Positions 46,405 to 55,064 of a stretch of DNA of 64,000 bases are shown here, one piece after another. The stretch's first letter is position 1. The number at the start of each line of letters is the position of its first letter. A program made the translations under genes and the position numbers. A model generated the notes under the pieces. It saw only the letters and a list, made by a program, of their open reading frames with translations. It ran no database searches and had not been told where the DNA came from. Source of the DNA: Amycolatopsis sp. cg9 (GTDB lineage: Bacteria; Actinomycetota; Actinomycetes; Mycobacteriales; Pseudonocardiaceae); NCBI RefSeq assembly GCF_041346945.1, contig NZ_CP166850.1:10276501-10340500 (forward strand), in the 5' to 3' direction.

Positions 46405-46462
46405 GAGCTGCAGCCTCTGGGGCTCCGCCCCAGGCCGGGGGCTCCGCCACCCGGAGCCCCCG

Positions 46463-48016
46463 ATGAGACCCGGGGGAGCCTGGTGGCGCGATGCCGTCTT
46501 CTACCAGGTCTACGTGCGCTCGTTCGCCGATTCGGACGGCGACGGCGTCGGAGACCTGGAAGGCATCCACTCCCGGCTCGGTTACCTGGAGCTGCTGGGC
46601 GTGGACGCGCTGTGGCTGACGCCCTTCTACCGCTCCCCGATGGCCGACCACGGCTACGACATCGCCGACCCGCGTGACGTCGACCCCATGTTCGGCACCC
46701 TCGGCGACTTCGACGTCCTGCTGACCGAGGCGCACAAGCGGGGCATCAAGGTCACCGTGGACGTGGTCCCGAACCACACCAGCAACCAGCACGCCTGGTT
46801 CAAGTCGGCGATGGCGGCGAAGCCGGGCAGCCCGGAGCGCGACCGGTACGTCTTCCGCGACGGCGTCGGGCCGAAGGGCGAGGACCCGCCGAACAACTGG
46901 GTCAGCGCGTTCGGCGGCCCGGCCTGGACGCGGGTGCCGGACGGCCAGTGGTACCTGCACCTGTTCGCCCCGCAGCAGCCGGACCTGAACTGGGCCAACC
47001 CGGAGGTCGCCGCCGACCTCGAACGCACCCTGCGGTTCTGGCTGGAGCGCGGCGTCGACGGCTTCCGCATCGACGTCGCGCACGGTATGGCCAAGCCGCC
47101 CGGGCTGCCGGACATGGACCCGCGCGCCGACGCGCTCGGGCCCAGCCACTACTACGACCCGCGCTGGGACCACGACGGCGTCCACGAGATCCACCAGATG
47201 ATCCGCAAGGTGCTCGACGAGTTCCCGGACGCGATGGCGGTCGGCGAGATCTGGGTGACCGACGAGGAGCGCCTCTCCCGCTACCTGCGCCCCGACGAGC
47301 TGCACCTGGCGTTCAACTTCCGGCTGGTGCTGACCCACTTCGACGCCGACGCGATGCGCACGGCCATCGAGCGCTCCCTGACCGTCCCGGCGAAGGTCGG
47401 CGCCCCCGCGACCTGGACGCTGGGCAACCACGACGTCTGGCGCCAGGTCAGCCGCTACGGCGGCGGCGAGGCCGGGGTCCGGCGCGCCCGGGCGATGGCC
47501 CTGGTGGAGCTGGCCCTGCCCGGCACGGTCTACCTGTACAACGGCGAAGAGCTGGGCCTGGCGAACGTCGAGCTGGCACCGGCCGACATGGCCGACCCGC
47601 GCGCGAAGACGAGCGGCGCCGAGTTCGGCCGCGACGTCTCCCGCGTCCCGCTGCCGTGGGAGGGCGACCTCCCGCCGTTCGGGTTCTCGCGCAACCCGCG
47701 CACGTGGCTGCCGATGCCGGCTTCGTGGGCCGGGCTGACGGTGGAGAAGCAGATCGAGGACGCCGACTCGACGCTTTCCCTGTACCGCCAGGCGATCGAG
47801 CTGCGGAAGACGCATCCGGCGTTCGGTGGCGAAGAGCTGGAGTGGTACGGCGCGCCCGCGGGGTGCTTCGCGTTCCGCCGCCGCGGCGGTGGGCTCGTGT
47901 GCGCGCTGAACACGTCCGCGAGCCCGATCGCCCTGCCGCCGGGTGAGGTGCTGCTGTCGAGCAGCCCGCTGGTGGACGGCAAGCTCCCGGCGGATTCGGC
48001 CGCCTGGCTGGTCTGA
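46463..48016 (+). CDS. GH13 alpha-glucosidase / oligo-1,6-glucosidase type
   Basis: 517 residues. (beta/alpha)8 barrel with GH13 motifs: DVVPNHTS, catalytic nucleophile Asp204 (GFRIDVAHG), acid/base Glu262 (VGEIWV), transition-state Asp324 (LGNHDVW). Hydrolyses alpha-glucosidic bonds of malto- or isomalto-oligosaccharides in the cytoplasm. The ATG follows a GGGGGCTCCG/CGGAGCCCCC hairpin (46436-46461) directly and has no obvious ribosome site, so translation may depend on that structure, or the true start may differ slightly. Confidence 0.92.
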   Translation: MRPGGAWWRDAVFYQVYVRSFADSDGDGVGDLEGIHSRLGYLELLGVDALWLTPFYRSPMADHGYDIADPRDVDPMFGTLGDFDVLLTEAHKRGIKVTVDVVPNHTSNQHAWFKSAMAAKPGSPERDRYVFRDGVGPKGEDPPNNWVSAFGGPAWTRVPDGQWYLHLFAPQQPDLNWANPEVAADLERTLRFWLERGVDGFRIDVAHGMAKPPGLPDMDPRADALGPSHYYDPRWDHDGVHEIHQMIRKVLDEFPDAMAVGEIWVTDEERLSRYLRPDELHLAFNFRLVLTHFDADAMRTAIERSLTVPAKVGAPATWTLGNHDVWRQVSRYGGGEAGVRRARAMALVELALPGTVYLYNGEELGLANVELAPADMADPRAKTSGAEFGRDVSRVPLPWEGDLPPFGFSRNPRTWLPMPASWAGLTVEKQIEDADSTLSLYRQAIELRKTHPAFGGEELEWYGAPAGCFAFRRRGGGLVCALNTSASPIALPPGEVLLSSSPLVDGKLPADSAAWLV

Positions 48017-48025
48017 GGCCGCTTC

Positions 48026-48144
48026 AAGCACCCCAATGTGGCGTTCGGTGCGTCCAGCGCACCCAATGTGGCGTTCGGTGCGTCCAGCGCACCCAATGTG
48101 GCGTTCGGTGCGTCTGACGCAACCAACGCCACATTGGGGTGCTT
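48026..48144. repeat. AATGTGGCG-family tandem array (3 x 30 bp plus inverted half)
   Basis: Three head-to-tail 30-bp units (48031-48060, 48061-48090, 48091-48120), each CCCAATGTGGCGTTCGGTGC plus CAGCGC or a TGACGC variant, closed by an inverted half ending 48,136. The ends AAGCACCCC (48026) and GGGGTGCTT (48136) are inverted copies. It touches the stop codon of the next gene (48145). Not a CRISPR: there are no unique spacers. Confidence 0.9.
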
Positions 48145-48402
48145 CTAACCGGACTGGTCACCCGAACCCGAGCCGTCGTCGAAGGCGCCGCTGGCCAGCC
48201 ACGCCGCCAGTGCCGCGGCCTGGAGGTAGGGCGCCGCCTGGGCGGCCGCCCGGCCCGCCGCACGCGTGCGGCCCCACCTCTCAGGTCTTTCGGCGCGCTC
48301 CGGCGCCGGCTCGCCCGGCGGGCGGTCCCGGCGCCACGGGGTCTCCTCGGCGCGTACGGCGTCGAGGAAGTCCGCGGTCGGGTCGTCGTCCGGGCTCACC
48401 AC
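48145..48402 (-). CDS. Small conserved hypothetical protein
   Basis: 85 residues from GTG 48402 (GTG 48399 also possible). Charged N-terminus (SPDDDPTADFLDAVRAEETPWRRDRPP), then an Ala-rich helix (AAGRAAAQAAPYLQAAALAAWLASGAF) that could be an amphipathic or membrane segment. No family recognised. Confidence 0.55.
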   Translation of the reverse strand: MVSPDDDPTADFLDAVRAEETPWRRDRPPGEPAPERAERPERWGRTRAAGRAAAQAAPYLQAAALAAWLASGAFDDGSGSGDQSG

Positions 48403-48451
48403 TCCAGACTGCCACCGCCCGGGCCGGGCGGGGGCAGCCGTAAGGAATCCG

Positions 48452-49087
48452 TCAGAACAGCAGCGGCAGCAGCGCGTGGCGCCGCCGCACGATCGCGCCG
48501 TAGCGCGCGTCCAGGCGCAGCCACGAGTCCGTCGCCGACACGCGGACGACGTCCTCCGCCAGGTCCGAGTCCACGAAACCCATGCCCGACATCGCGAACA
48601 GGCAGCGCATCTGGACCTTGACCTCCACCGCGTCGCCGGACACGGTGAGCACCGCCTGGTCCATCAGCGACGACGGCGGGTTGCCGTGCGGGCCGGCGTT
48701 GTCCCTGGCCAGCGTCACACCCCGGTCGGCCAGCTCCGCGACGACCCGCGCCGGGAGCTCGTCGACCAGCGGCCAGCGGCCGGACGGCGGCAGTTCGCCG
48801 TGCCAGAGCAGGTCGCGCGCCGGGCCCGGGTCCATCCGTGGCCCGCCCGCCACGGTCAGCGCGGCGAGCAGCTCGTTGCCGGACACCGTGACGTCGCCGG
48901 GGGTCACGTCCCCGGCCACCGCGCGCGTCGCGAAGCACTCGAACGGCGTCGCCGTCCAGGCCTCGACCACGCCGTCACCGCGCCGGCGCAGCCGGACGGC
49001 CGTCTGACCGTCCAGCCGGACCGCGCGGGCGACGAACGCACCGAGGGTCTCCCGGTCCGCCGCGTCCGGCACGAACAACTCAGGCAT
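48452..49087 (-). CDS. Conserved hypothetical protein
   Basis: 211 residues, ATG 49087, overlapping the thioesterase stop by 8 bp. No membrane segment. Composed of an N-terminal alpha/beta part (PELFVPDAADRETLGAFVARAVRLDGQTAVRLRRRGDG) and a later part with DNAGPHGNPPSSLMDQAVLTVSG. Part of a four-gene leftward operon with NAD-GDH. Function unknown. Confidence 0.75.
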   Translation of the reverse strand: MPELFVPDAADRETLGAFVARAVRLDGQTAVRLRRRGDGVVEAWTATPFECFATRAVAGDVTPGDVTVSGNELLAALTVAGGPRMDPGPARDLLWHGELPPSGRWPLVDELPARVVAELADRGVTLARDNAGPHGNPPSSLMDQAVLTVSGDAVEVKVQMRCLFAMSGMGFVDSDLAEDVVRVSATDSWLRLDARYGAIVRRRHALLPLLF

Positions 49088-49499
49088 CCGCGAACCCCTG
49101 CTTCAGAAACTCCGACTCGGGCGGGCTGAGCCTACGCGGCCGCAGCGCGACCGTGTCGTACGGCGCCAGCACCGTCTCCGCCGTCACCGCGACCGGGTCG
49201 GTTCCGGCCGGCCCGGTGTGGACGCGGTAGGCCAGCGTGAAGCTCGCCGCGCGCAGCTCCGTCAGGTCGATGGCGACGCGCAGCTCCTGCCCGGAGACCA
49301 CGATCGGCGCCTTGTAGGCCACCTCGAGCTTGACCACGACGATGCCCTTCGGCAGCTGGTCGAGCCCCGCCTCGACGGCGCCCTTGAACAGCAGCGGGAT
49401 CCGCGCCTCTTCGAGCAGCGTCACCATCTTCGCGTGGTTGATGTGGCCGTAGACGTCCATGTCCGTCCAGCGCGGGCGGACGTGCGAAACGTAGGTCAC
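49080..49499 (-). CDS. 4HBT-type (hotdog) acyl-CoA thioesterase
   Basis: 139 residues from GTG 49499, which overlaps the GDH stop by 4 bp. Hotdog pattern WTDMDVYGHINHAKMVTLLEEARIPLLF with catalytic Asp in TDMD. YbgC/FadM-like. Hydrolyses acyl-CoA; exact substrate unknown. Confidence 0.88.
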   Translation of the reverse strand: MTYVSHVRPRWTDMDVYGHINHAKMVTLLEEARIPLLFKGAVEAGLDQLPKGIVVVKLEVAYKAPIVVSGQELRVAIDLTELRAASFTLAYRVHTGPAGTDPVAVTAETVLAPYDTVALRPRRLSPPESEFLKQGFADA

Positions 49500-52400
49500 C
49501 GCACCGTGCTCCGGATCTGGCGGGCCGCCACCGAAAGCGTCGCGAGGTCGAGCCGGCCGGACTTGTGGATCTCGTCCAGCGCGACCCGCGCCCGCTGCAA
49601 GCGCGAGGAATTCGTCTTCTCCCACTGGGCGATCTTGGCGTCGCCGGACGAGCCGGGATCGCTGTGCCGCAACGCGTCCAGCGTGATCGCCCGCAGCGAG
49701 CCGTAGACGTCGTCGCGCAGCGAGAGCCGGGCGAGGGCGTGCCAGCGGTTGCCGCGTTCCAGCGCGCTGATCTCGGTGAGCATCTTGTCGACGTCCAGGT
49801 GGTCCGAAAGCGCGTAGTACAGCTCCGCCGTCTCGGCCGGGCTGTGCGTCGCGTCCACGCCGATCTGCTGCTCGGCGAGCTCGGCCACCTCGGTGACGTC
49901 GAGCAGGCCGTAGGTGTGCAGCAGCAGCGACACCCGGCGGGCCAGTCCCTCGGGCACCTTCGCGGCGATCAGCTCGTCCACGTGCTTCTGCACCGACTCC
50001 GCCTCGCGGCCGCGCAGCAGGTCGCCGATCTTCGGGACGAGCTTGCCCAGCACCCGGCTGAACCGGTTGATCTCCGCCAGCGGGGCCAGCGGCTGCGGCC
50101 GGTTGGTGAGGAACCAGCGCGCGGCCCGGTCGAGCAGCCGCCGCGTCTCCAGCACCATGGTGTCCGCGACCTCGGTGGACACGATGTTGTCGAGCGCGTC
50201 GATCTCCGTCCACAGCGCGGGCAGGTCGAACACCCGCGTCACCACCGCGTACGCGCGCACCGCGTCGGTCGCGGTCGCGTTCATCTCCTCCATCAGCCGG
50301 TAGACGAAGGAGATGCCGCCGCCGTCGACCACTTCGTTGGCGATGAGCGTGGTGATGATCTGGCGGCGCAGCGGGTGCTCGCCGATCGCGGAGGCGAACC
50401 GCTCGCGCAGCGGCACCGGGAAGTACTCGGGCAGCCGGCCGGCGAACACCTGCGAGTCGGGCAGGTCGCTGGCCAGCAGCTCGCCCTTCAGCTCCAGCTT
50501 GACGTGGGCCAGCAGCGTCGCCAGCTCCGGCGACGTGAGGCCCTTGCCCGCCTTCTCCAGCTCGCGGAACTCCGAGTTGCTCGGCAGGGCTTCGAGCTTC
50601 CGGTCGAACGCGCCCGCGGCCACCAGGGCCTGGACCTGCCGCTGGTGCACCGAAAGCATCGGGGCGGCATGCGCCCGGCTGACGCCCAGGACGGCGTTCT
50701 GCCGGTAGTTGTCCGCCAGCACCAGCGCGCCGACCTCGTCGGTCATCTCCGCCAGCAGCTCGTTGCGCTGGGCCTCCTCGAGCTTCCCGGTCTGCACCAG
50801 GTGGTCGAGCAGGATCTTGATGTTGACCTCGTGGTCCGAGCAGTCGACGCCGGCCGAGTTGTCGAGGGCGTCGGTGTTGATCTTGCCGCCGTTGCGGGCG
50901 AACTCGATCCGGCCGAGCTGGGTGAGGCCCAGGTTGCCGCCTTCGCCGAACACCTTGACGCGCAGCTGCTTGCCGTCGACGCGGATCGCGTCGTTGGCCT
51001 TGTCGCCGGCCGCGGCGTGGGTCTCGGTCTCCGCCTTGACGTAGGTGCCGATGCCGCCGTTCCACAGCAGCTCGACCGGCGCCAGCAGGATCGCCTGGAT
51101 CAGGTCCATCGGCGCCAGCGCGGTGACGCCCTCGTCGAGGCCGAGGGCCGCGTGGACCTGCGGGCTGATCGGGATCGACTTCGCGGTGCGCGGGTAGATC
51201 CCGCCGCCTTCGCTGATCAGCGAGCGGTCGTAGTCGTCCCACGAGCTGCGCGGCAGGTCGAACAGCCGGCGGCGCTCGGCGAACGTCGAAGCGGCGTCCG
51301 GGTCCGGGTCGAGGAAGACGTGCATGTGGTTGAACGCCGCGACCAGCCGGATGTGCTCGGACAGCAGCATGCCGTTGCCGAAGACGTCGCCCATCATGTC
51401 GCCGATGCCGACGACGGTGAAGTCCTCGGTCTGGGTGTCCTTGCCCAGCTCGCGGAAGTGCCGCTTGACGCTCTCCCAGGCACCCTTCGCCGTGATGCCC
51501 ATGGCCTTGTGGTCGTAGCCGACCGAGCCGCCGGAGGCGAACGCGTCGCCCAGCCAGAAGCCGTACTGGCCGGAGACCTCGTTCGCGATGTCGGAGAACT
51601 TCGCGGTGCCCTTGTCCGCCGCGACGACCAGGTAGGAGTCGTCGGGGTCGTGCCGGACGACGCCCGGCGCGGGCACGGTCTTGCCCTCGATCCGGTTGTC
51701 GGTCAGGTCGAGCAGGCCGGAGATGAACATGCGGTAGCAGGCGATGCCCTCGGTGAGCTGGGCGTCGCGGTCGATGCTCGCGTCGCCGGTCACGGCCGGC
51801 GGGCGCTTGACGACGAAGCCGCCCTTCGCGCCGACCGGCACGATCACGGCGTTCTTCACCGCCTGCGCCTTGACCAGGCCGAGGATCTCGGTGCGGAAGT
51901 CCTCACGCCGGTCCGACCAGCGCAGGCCACCGCGCGCGACCTCGCCGAAGCGCAGGTGCACGCCTTCGACGCGCGGCGAGTACACGAAGATCTCGAACTT
52001 CGGCCGCGGCTCGGGCAGCTCGGGCACGCCGGCCGGGTCGAGCTTGATCGCGAGGTACGACCGGGTGGTCCCGGCGGCGTCGGTGACGTGGTAGTTCGTC
52101 CGCAGGGTGGCCCGGATGACGGCCATCAGGCGGCGCAGGATCCGGTCCTCGTCGAGGCTGGTGACCTCGTCGATCATCGAGCCGAGCTCGCTCGCCAGCG
52201 CTTCGGTGGCCGCTTCGCGGTCGGCGTCGCCCAGCTGCGGGTCGAAGCGGGCCTCGAACAGCCGCAGCAGCTTCGTCGCGACCTGGGTGTGGTTCAGCAG
52301 CGTGTTCTGGATGTAGTCCTGGGAGAACGCGCTGCCGGCCTGGCGCAGGTACCGCGAGTACGCGCGGAGCACGGCCACCTGCCGCCAGCTGAGCCCGGCC

Positions 52401-54490
52401 CGCAGGACGAGCCCGTTGAGGCCGTCCACCTCGGCGTCGCCCCGCCACGCGGCCTCGAAGGCGTCCTGGAAGCGGTCGCGCAGCTCGGTGATGGCCCCGG
52501 CGTCGGTCTTGGCGATGACCTTCTGGTCGATGCGCAGGCCGAAGTCGTAGATCCAGCAGGCGCCGCCGTCCTCGCGGTGCAGCTCGTACGGCCGCTCGTC
52601 GACGACCTCGACGCCCATCGCCTGCAGCACCGGCAGCACCTTGGACAGCGTCACGCCCTCACCGCGCAGGTAGAGCTTGAAGCGCCGCTCGCCGGGCTCG
52701 GCGTCGGCCGGCAGGTAGAACGACAGCGCGAGGTCGCCCTCGTCGGTCAGCGAATCGAGGGCGCGGAGGTCGCCCAGCGCCTCTTCGGCGGTGAAGTCCT
52801 CCTTGTAGCCCTCGGGGAACACGCCCGCGTAGCGCTGGCCCTGCTCGGTCGCCGACTCCTCGCCGACGATCCCGACCGCGACCCCGCCGTCGGAGCGCTC
52901 GCGGCGTTCGTCGAGCACCGCCTCGACCATCCGGTCGTCCCAGCTGCGGACCGCGGTGTTGAGCCGCTCCTGGATCCGCTGCGTGTCGGGCTCCAGGCGG
53001 CGCGCCGGGTCGGTGTGCACCATGAAGTGCACCTGCGCCAGCACGGTTTCGCCGATCCGGGCGCTGTACTCGAGCTGGGTGCCTTCGAGCTCTTCGAGCA
53101 GGACTTCCTGCATCGCCAGCCGCGACCGCGTCGTGTAGCGGTCCTGCGGGAGGTAGACGAGGCAGGAGTAGAAGCGGCCGTACGGGTCGCGGCGCAGGAA
53201 CAGCCGCAGCCGGCGGCGGTCGGACAGCGTGATCGCGCCGGTCGTCGTCGCGTACAGCGAATCGGTGTCGGCGGAGAACAGGTCGGCGCGCGGCCAGTTC
53301 TGCAGCACCTCCAGCATCCGCTGGCCCGAGAAGGACTCCATCGGGAAGCCGGCGCGGTGGATGACCTCGCGGACGCGCTTGCACACCACCGGGATGTCGA
53401 GGACGTTCTCGTGCAGCGCGGTGGTGGTGAACATGCCGAGGAAGCGGTGCTCGCCGGTGACGGTGCCTTCAGCGTCGAACGTCTTCACGCCGACGTAGTA
53501 GGGGTAGACCGGCCGGTGCACGGTCGAGGGCGCGCTCGCCTGGGTCAGCACCAGCAGCGACGGTGCGAGCGCGGTGGCGGCGGTGTCCGGGCCGGCGGTC
53601 AGGCCCCGAGCGGCGAGGCTGTCCTGACGCAGGACGCCGAGGCCGGAGGCCAGGACGGCGCGCAGCGCGGGCGCGGTGTGCTCTTCGGATTCCGGGTGCG
53701 GGGTGTCGACCAGCTCGTAGCGGCGGTAACCGAGGAAGGTGAAGTGGCCGTCGGCCAGCCAGCGCAGCAGCCGGGCACCCTCGGCCACCTCGGCCTGGGG
53801 CAGCTTCGGCGGGTCGGTCTCGAGTTCGCTCGCCAGCTGGCAGGCCGTCTGGGCCATCTTCTCGGCGTCCTCGACGACCTCGCGGACGTCGCCCAGGACG
53901 CTGGAGAGCCGGTTGTCGAGCTCGCGCGCGCGGTTGCGGTCGGTGACGAAGTCGATCTCGATGTACATCCACGACTCGGCGGCCGAGTTCGCGGGCGGCT
54001 CGCCCGGGTCGGCGTCGGGGTGGACTTCCTGCAGCTCACCGGTCAGATCCCGGGTGACGACGACGATGGGGTGGACGATCCGCTGCACCTGCACCCCGTC
54101 GCGCGCGAACTCCGCGGCGATCGAGTCGACCAGGTACGGCATGTCGTCGGTGACAACCTGCACGACGGTGGCCTCGCGAGCCCACCCGTCCTCGGCGACG
54201 GTCGGGTTCAGCAGCCGCACGGCCGGGCGGCCGGGCATCCGGTGCTTCGCCAGCTGCAGGTGCGAGCGCACCGCGCCGACGAGGTTCACGGCCTCGTCGC
54301 CGACGATCTCCTCGGCCGGGATGTGCCGGTAGTACAGCCGGATGAGCTCACCGATCTCCGGCGCCAGCCCCGCGGCGGCGTCGATCAGGTCGTCCCTGAT
54401 CTGCTCCGGGCTGGCCGGGGCGCGCTGGCCGAACTCGGGTTCGGTTTCCGCGCCGGTTCCGGATGGGGACGAGACTCCGGTCGAGCTCAT
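49496..54490 (-). CDS. gdh: NAD-specific glutamate dehydrogenase, large (180-kDa) class
   Basis: 1,664 residues from ATG 54490. N-terminal ACT-like regulatory domains (about 1-700), catalytic core about 700-1250 with FGEVARGGLRWSDRREDFRTEILGLVKAQAVKNAVIVPVGAKGGFVVK and the Lys of the GAKGGF motif, then a long C-terminal helical domain. Converts glutamate and NAD to 2-oxoglutarate, NADH and ammonium. Length is normal for this class in actinobacteria. First of a leftward operon with the thioesterase and the 211-residue hypothetical. Confidence 0.96.
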   Translation of the reverse strand: MSSTGVSSPSGTGAETEPEFGQRAPASPEQIRDDLIDAAAGLAPEIGELIRLYYRHIPAEEIVGDEAVNLVGAVRSHLQLAKHRMPGRPAVRLLNPTVAEDGWAREATVVQVVTDDMPYLVDSIAAEFARDGVQVQRIVHPIVVVTRDLTGELQEVHPDADPGEPPANSAAESWMYIEIDFVTDRNRARELDNRLSSVLGDVREVVEDAEKMAQTACQLASELETDPPKLPQAEVAEGARLLRWLADGHFTFLGYRRYELVDTPHPESEEHTAPALRAVLASGLGVLRQDSLAARGLTAGPDTAATALAPSLLVLTQASAPSTVHRPVYPYYVGVKTFDAEGTVTGEHRFLGMFTTTALHENVLDIPVVCKRVREVIHRAGFPMESFSGQRMLEVLQNWPRADLFSADTDSLYATTTGAITLSDRRRLRLFLRRDPYGRFYSCLVYLPQDRYTTRSRLAMQEVLLEELEGTQLEYSARIGETVLAQVHFMVHTDPARRLEPDTQRIQERLNTAVRSWDDRMVEAVLDERRERSDGGVAVGIVGEESATEQGQRYAGVFPEGYKEDFTAEEALGDLRALDSLTDEGDLALSFYLPADAEPGERRFKLYLRGEGVTLSKVLPVLQAMGVEVVDERPYELHREDGGACWIYDFGLRIDQKVIAKTDAGAITELRDRFQDAFEAAWRGDAEVDGLNGLVLRAGLSWRQVAVLRAYSRYLRQAGSAFSQDYIQNTLLNHTQVATKLLRLFEARFDPQLGDADREAATEALASELGSMIDEVTSLDEDRILRRLMAVIRATLRTNYHVTDAAGTTRSYLAIKLDPAGVPELPEPRPKFEIFVYSPRVEGVHLRFGEVARGGLRWSDRREDFRTEILGLVKAQAVKNAVIVPVGAKGGFVVKRPPAVTGDASIDRDAQLTEGIACYRMFISGLLDLTDNRIEGKTVPAPGVVRHDPDDSYLVVAADKGTAKFSDIANEVSGQYGFWLGDAFASGGSVGYDHKAMGITAKGAWESVKRHFRELGKDTQTEDFTVVGIGDMMGDVFGNGMLLSEHIRLVAAFNHMHVFLDPDPDAASTFAERRRLFDLPRSSWDDYDRSLISEGGGIYPRTAKSIPISPQVHAALGLDEGVTALAPMDLIQAILLAPVELLWNGGIGTYVKAETETHAAAGDKANDAIRVDGKQLRVKVFGEGGNLGLTQLGRIEFARNGGKINTDALDNSAGVDCSDHEVNIKILLDHLVQTGKLEEAQRNELLAEMTDEVGALVLADNYRQNAVLGVSRAHAAPMLSVHQRQVQALVAAGAFDRKLEALPSNSEFRELEKAGKGLTSPELATLLAHVKLELKGELLASDLPDSQVFAGRLPEYFPVPLRERFASAIGEHPLRRQIITTLIANEVVDGGGISFVYRLMEEMNATATDAVRAYAVVTRVFDLPALWTEIDALDNIVSTEVADTMVLETRRLLDRAARWFLTNRPQPLAPLAEINRFSRVLGKLVPKIGDLLRGREAESVQKHVDELIAAKVPEGLARRVSLLLHTYGLLDVTEVAELAEQQIGVDATHSPAETAELYYALSDHLDVDKMLTEISALERGNRWHALARLSLRDDVYGSLRAITLDALRHSDPGSSGDAKIAQWEKTNSSRLQRARVALDEIHKSGRLDLATLSVAARQIRSTVR

Positions 54491-55064
54491 TTGAGACAAC
54501 TCTCCAGTTTGCGTGAGGTGGCACCGCGCCGGCTCGTCGTTGAACCGGACCCACCCCACACTAATGCGCCGGGCCGTCGGCCCACACGAAGACCCGGAGG
54601 TTGGATCGACGGTGAAAACCCTTTTGGGCCAGCGGATTCGCGGTATCGGTAAAGCTACCGACGGGTTGTGTACGGCCCGGTGTCGCGGCGCTGACCAGCC
54701 ACGCTGGAGGGCGGTCGGCCGGCAGCCGGGCATCGTGATCGGTTCAGCTGTGGGGGTTCGGCACCGCTCGGCGAACGTTGTCGGCCGGTCGGCGACCTCG
54801 GCGCGGGGTCGCTCCCCTGGCGGCGGGGGTGCGGACAGGTCGGCGACGAAACGGGACGTCTCGGCGACCCGGGCGGGGATCGGCCCAACGTCGCTCCGCT
54901 CGCCGGACGCCGGGTGTGCTGGTTACCGCTCGGGCGGCTTGGCGGTGCGCGAGGGTCTTGAATGAGTCATTCAGGGCGCCGGACGTCCTGAATGACTCAT
55001 TCAAGACAGCGGCGAAGTCGGTCCGCCCTGGCGAGGCGGCTTCAGTCGGTGCCGGGCAGCTGGG
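54491..55064. other. Promoter region of gdh; no gene seen
   Basis: 574 bp. Short frames here lack ribosome sites and are low in protein-like composition. The only clear structure is the palindrome at 54,955-55,007. Both neighbours are read leftward, so the gdh promoter is expected within about 150 bp of 54,490. Confidence 0.5.
54955..55007. terminator. 21-bp perfect inverted repeat, TGACTCATT family
   Basis: Arms 54955-54975 and 54987-55007, perfect, 11-nt loop, core CTTGAATGAGTCATTCAGG. Lies about 58 bp past the stop of the TPR protein gene in its reading direction, so it may terminate that operon. Confidence 0.8.

Noticed and set aside
48026..48144. Possible CRISPR array (30-bp repeats)
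   Set aside because: Units are directly contiguous with no spacers, and no cas genes are present.
49565..54652. 1,695-codon frame opposite NAD-GDH
   Set aside because: Mirror frame of the GDH codons, His/Arg/Val-rich with no family pattern.
54513..54965. Plus-strand frame upstream of gdh
   Set aside because: No ribosome site, low-complexity composition, and it ends in the palindromic element.
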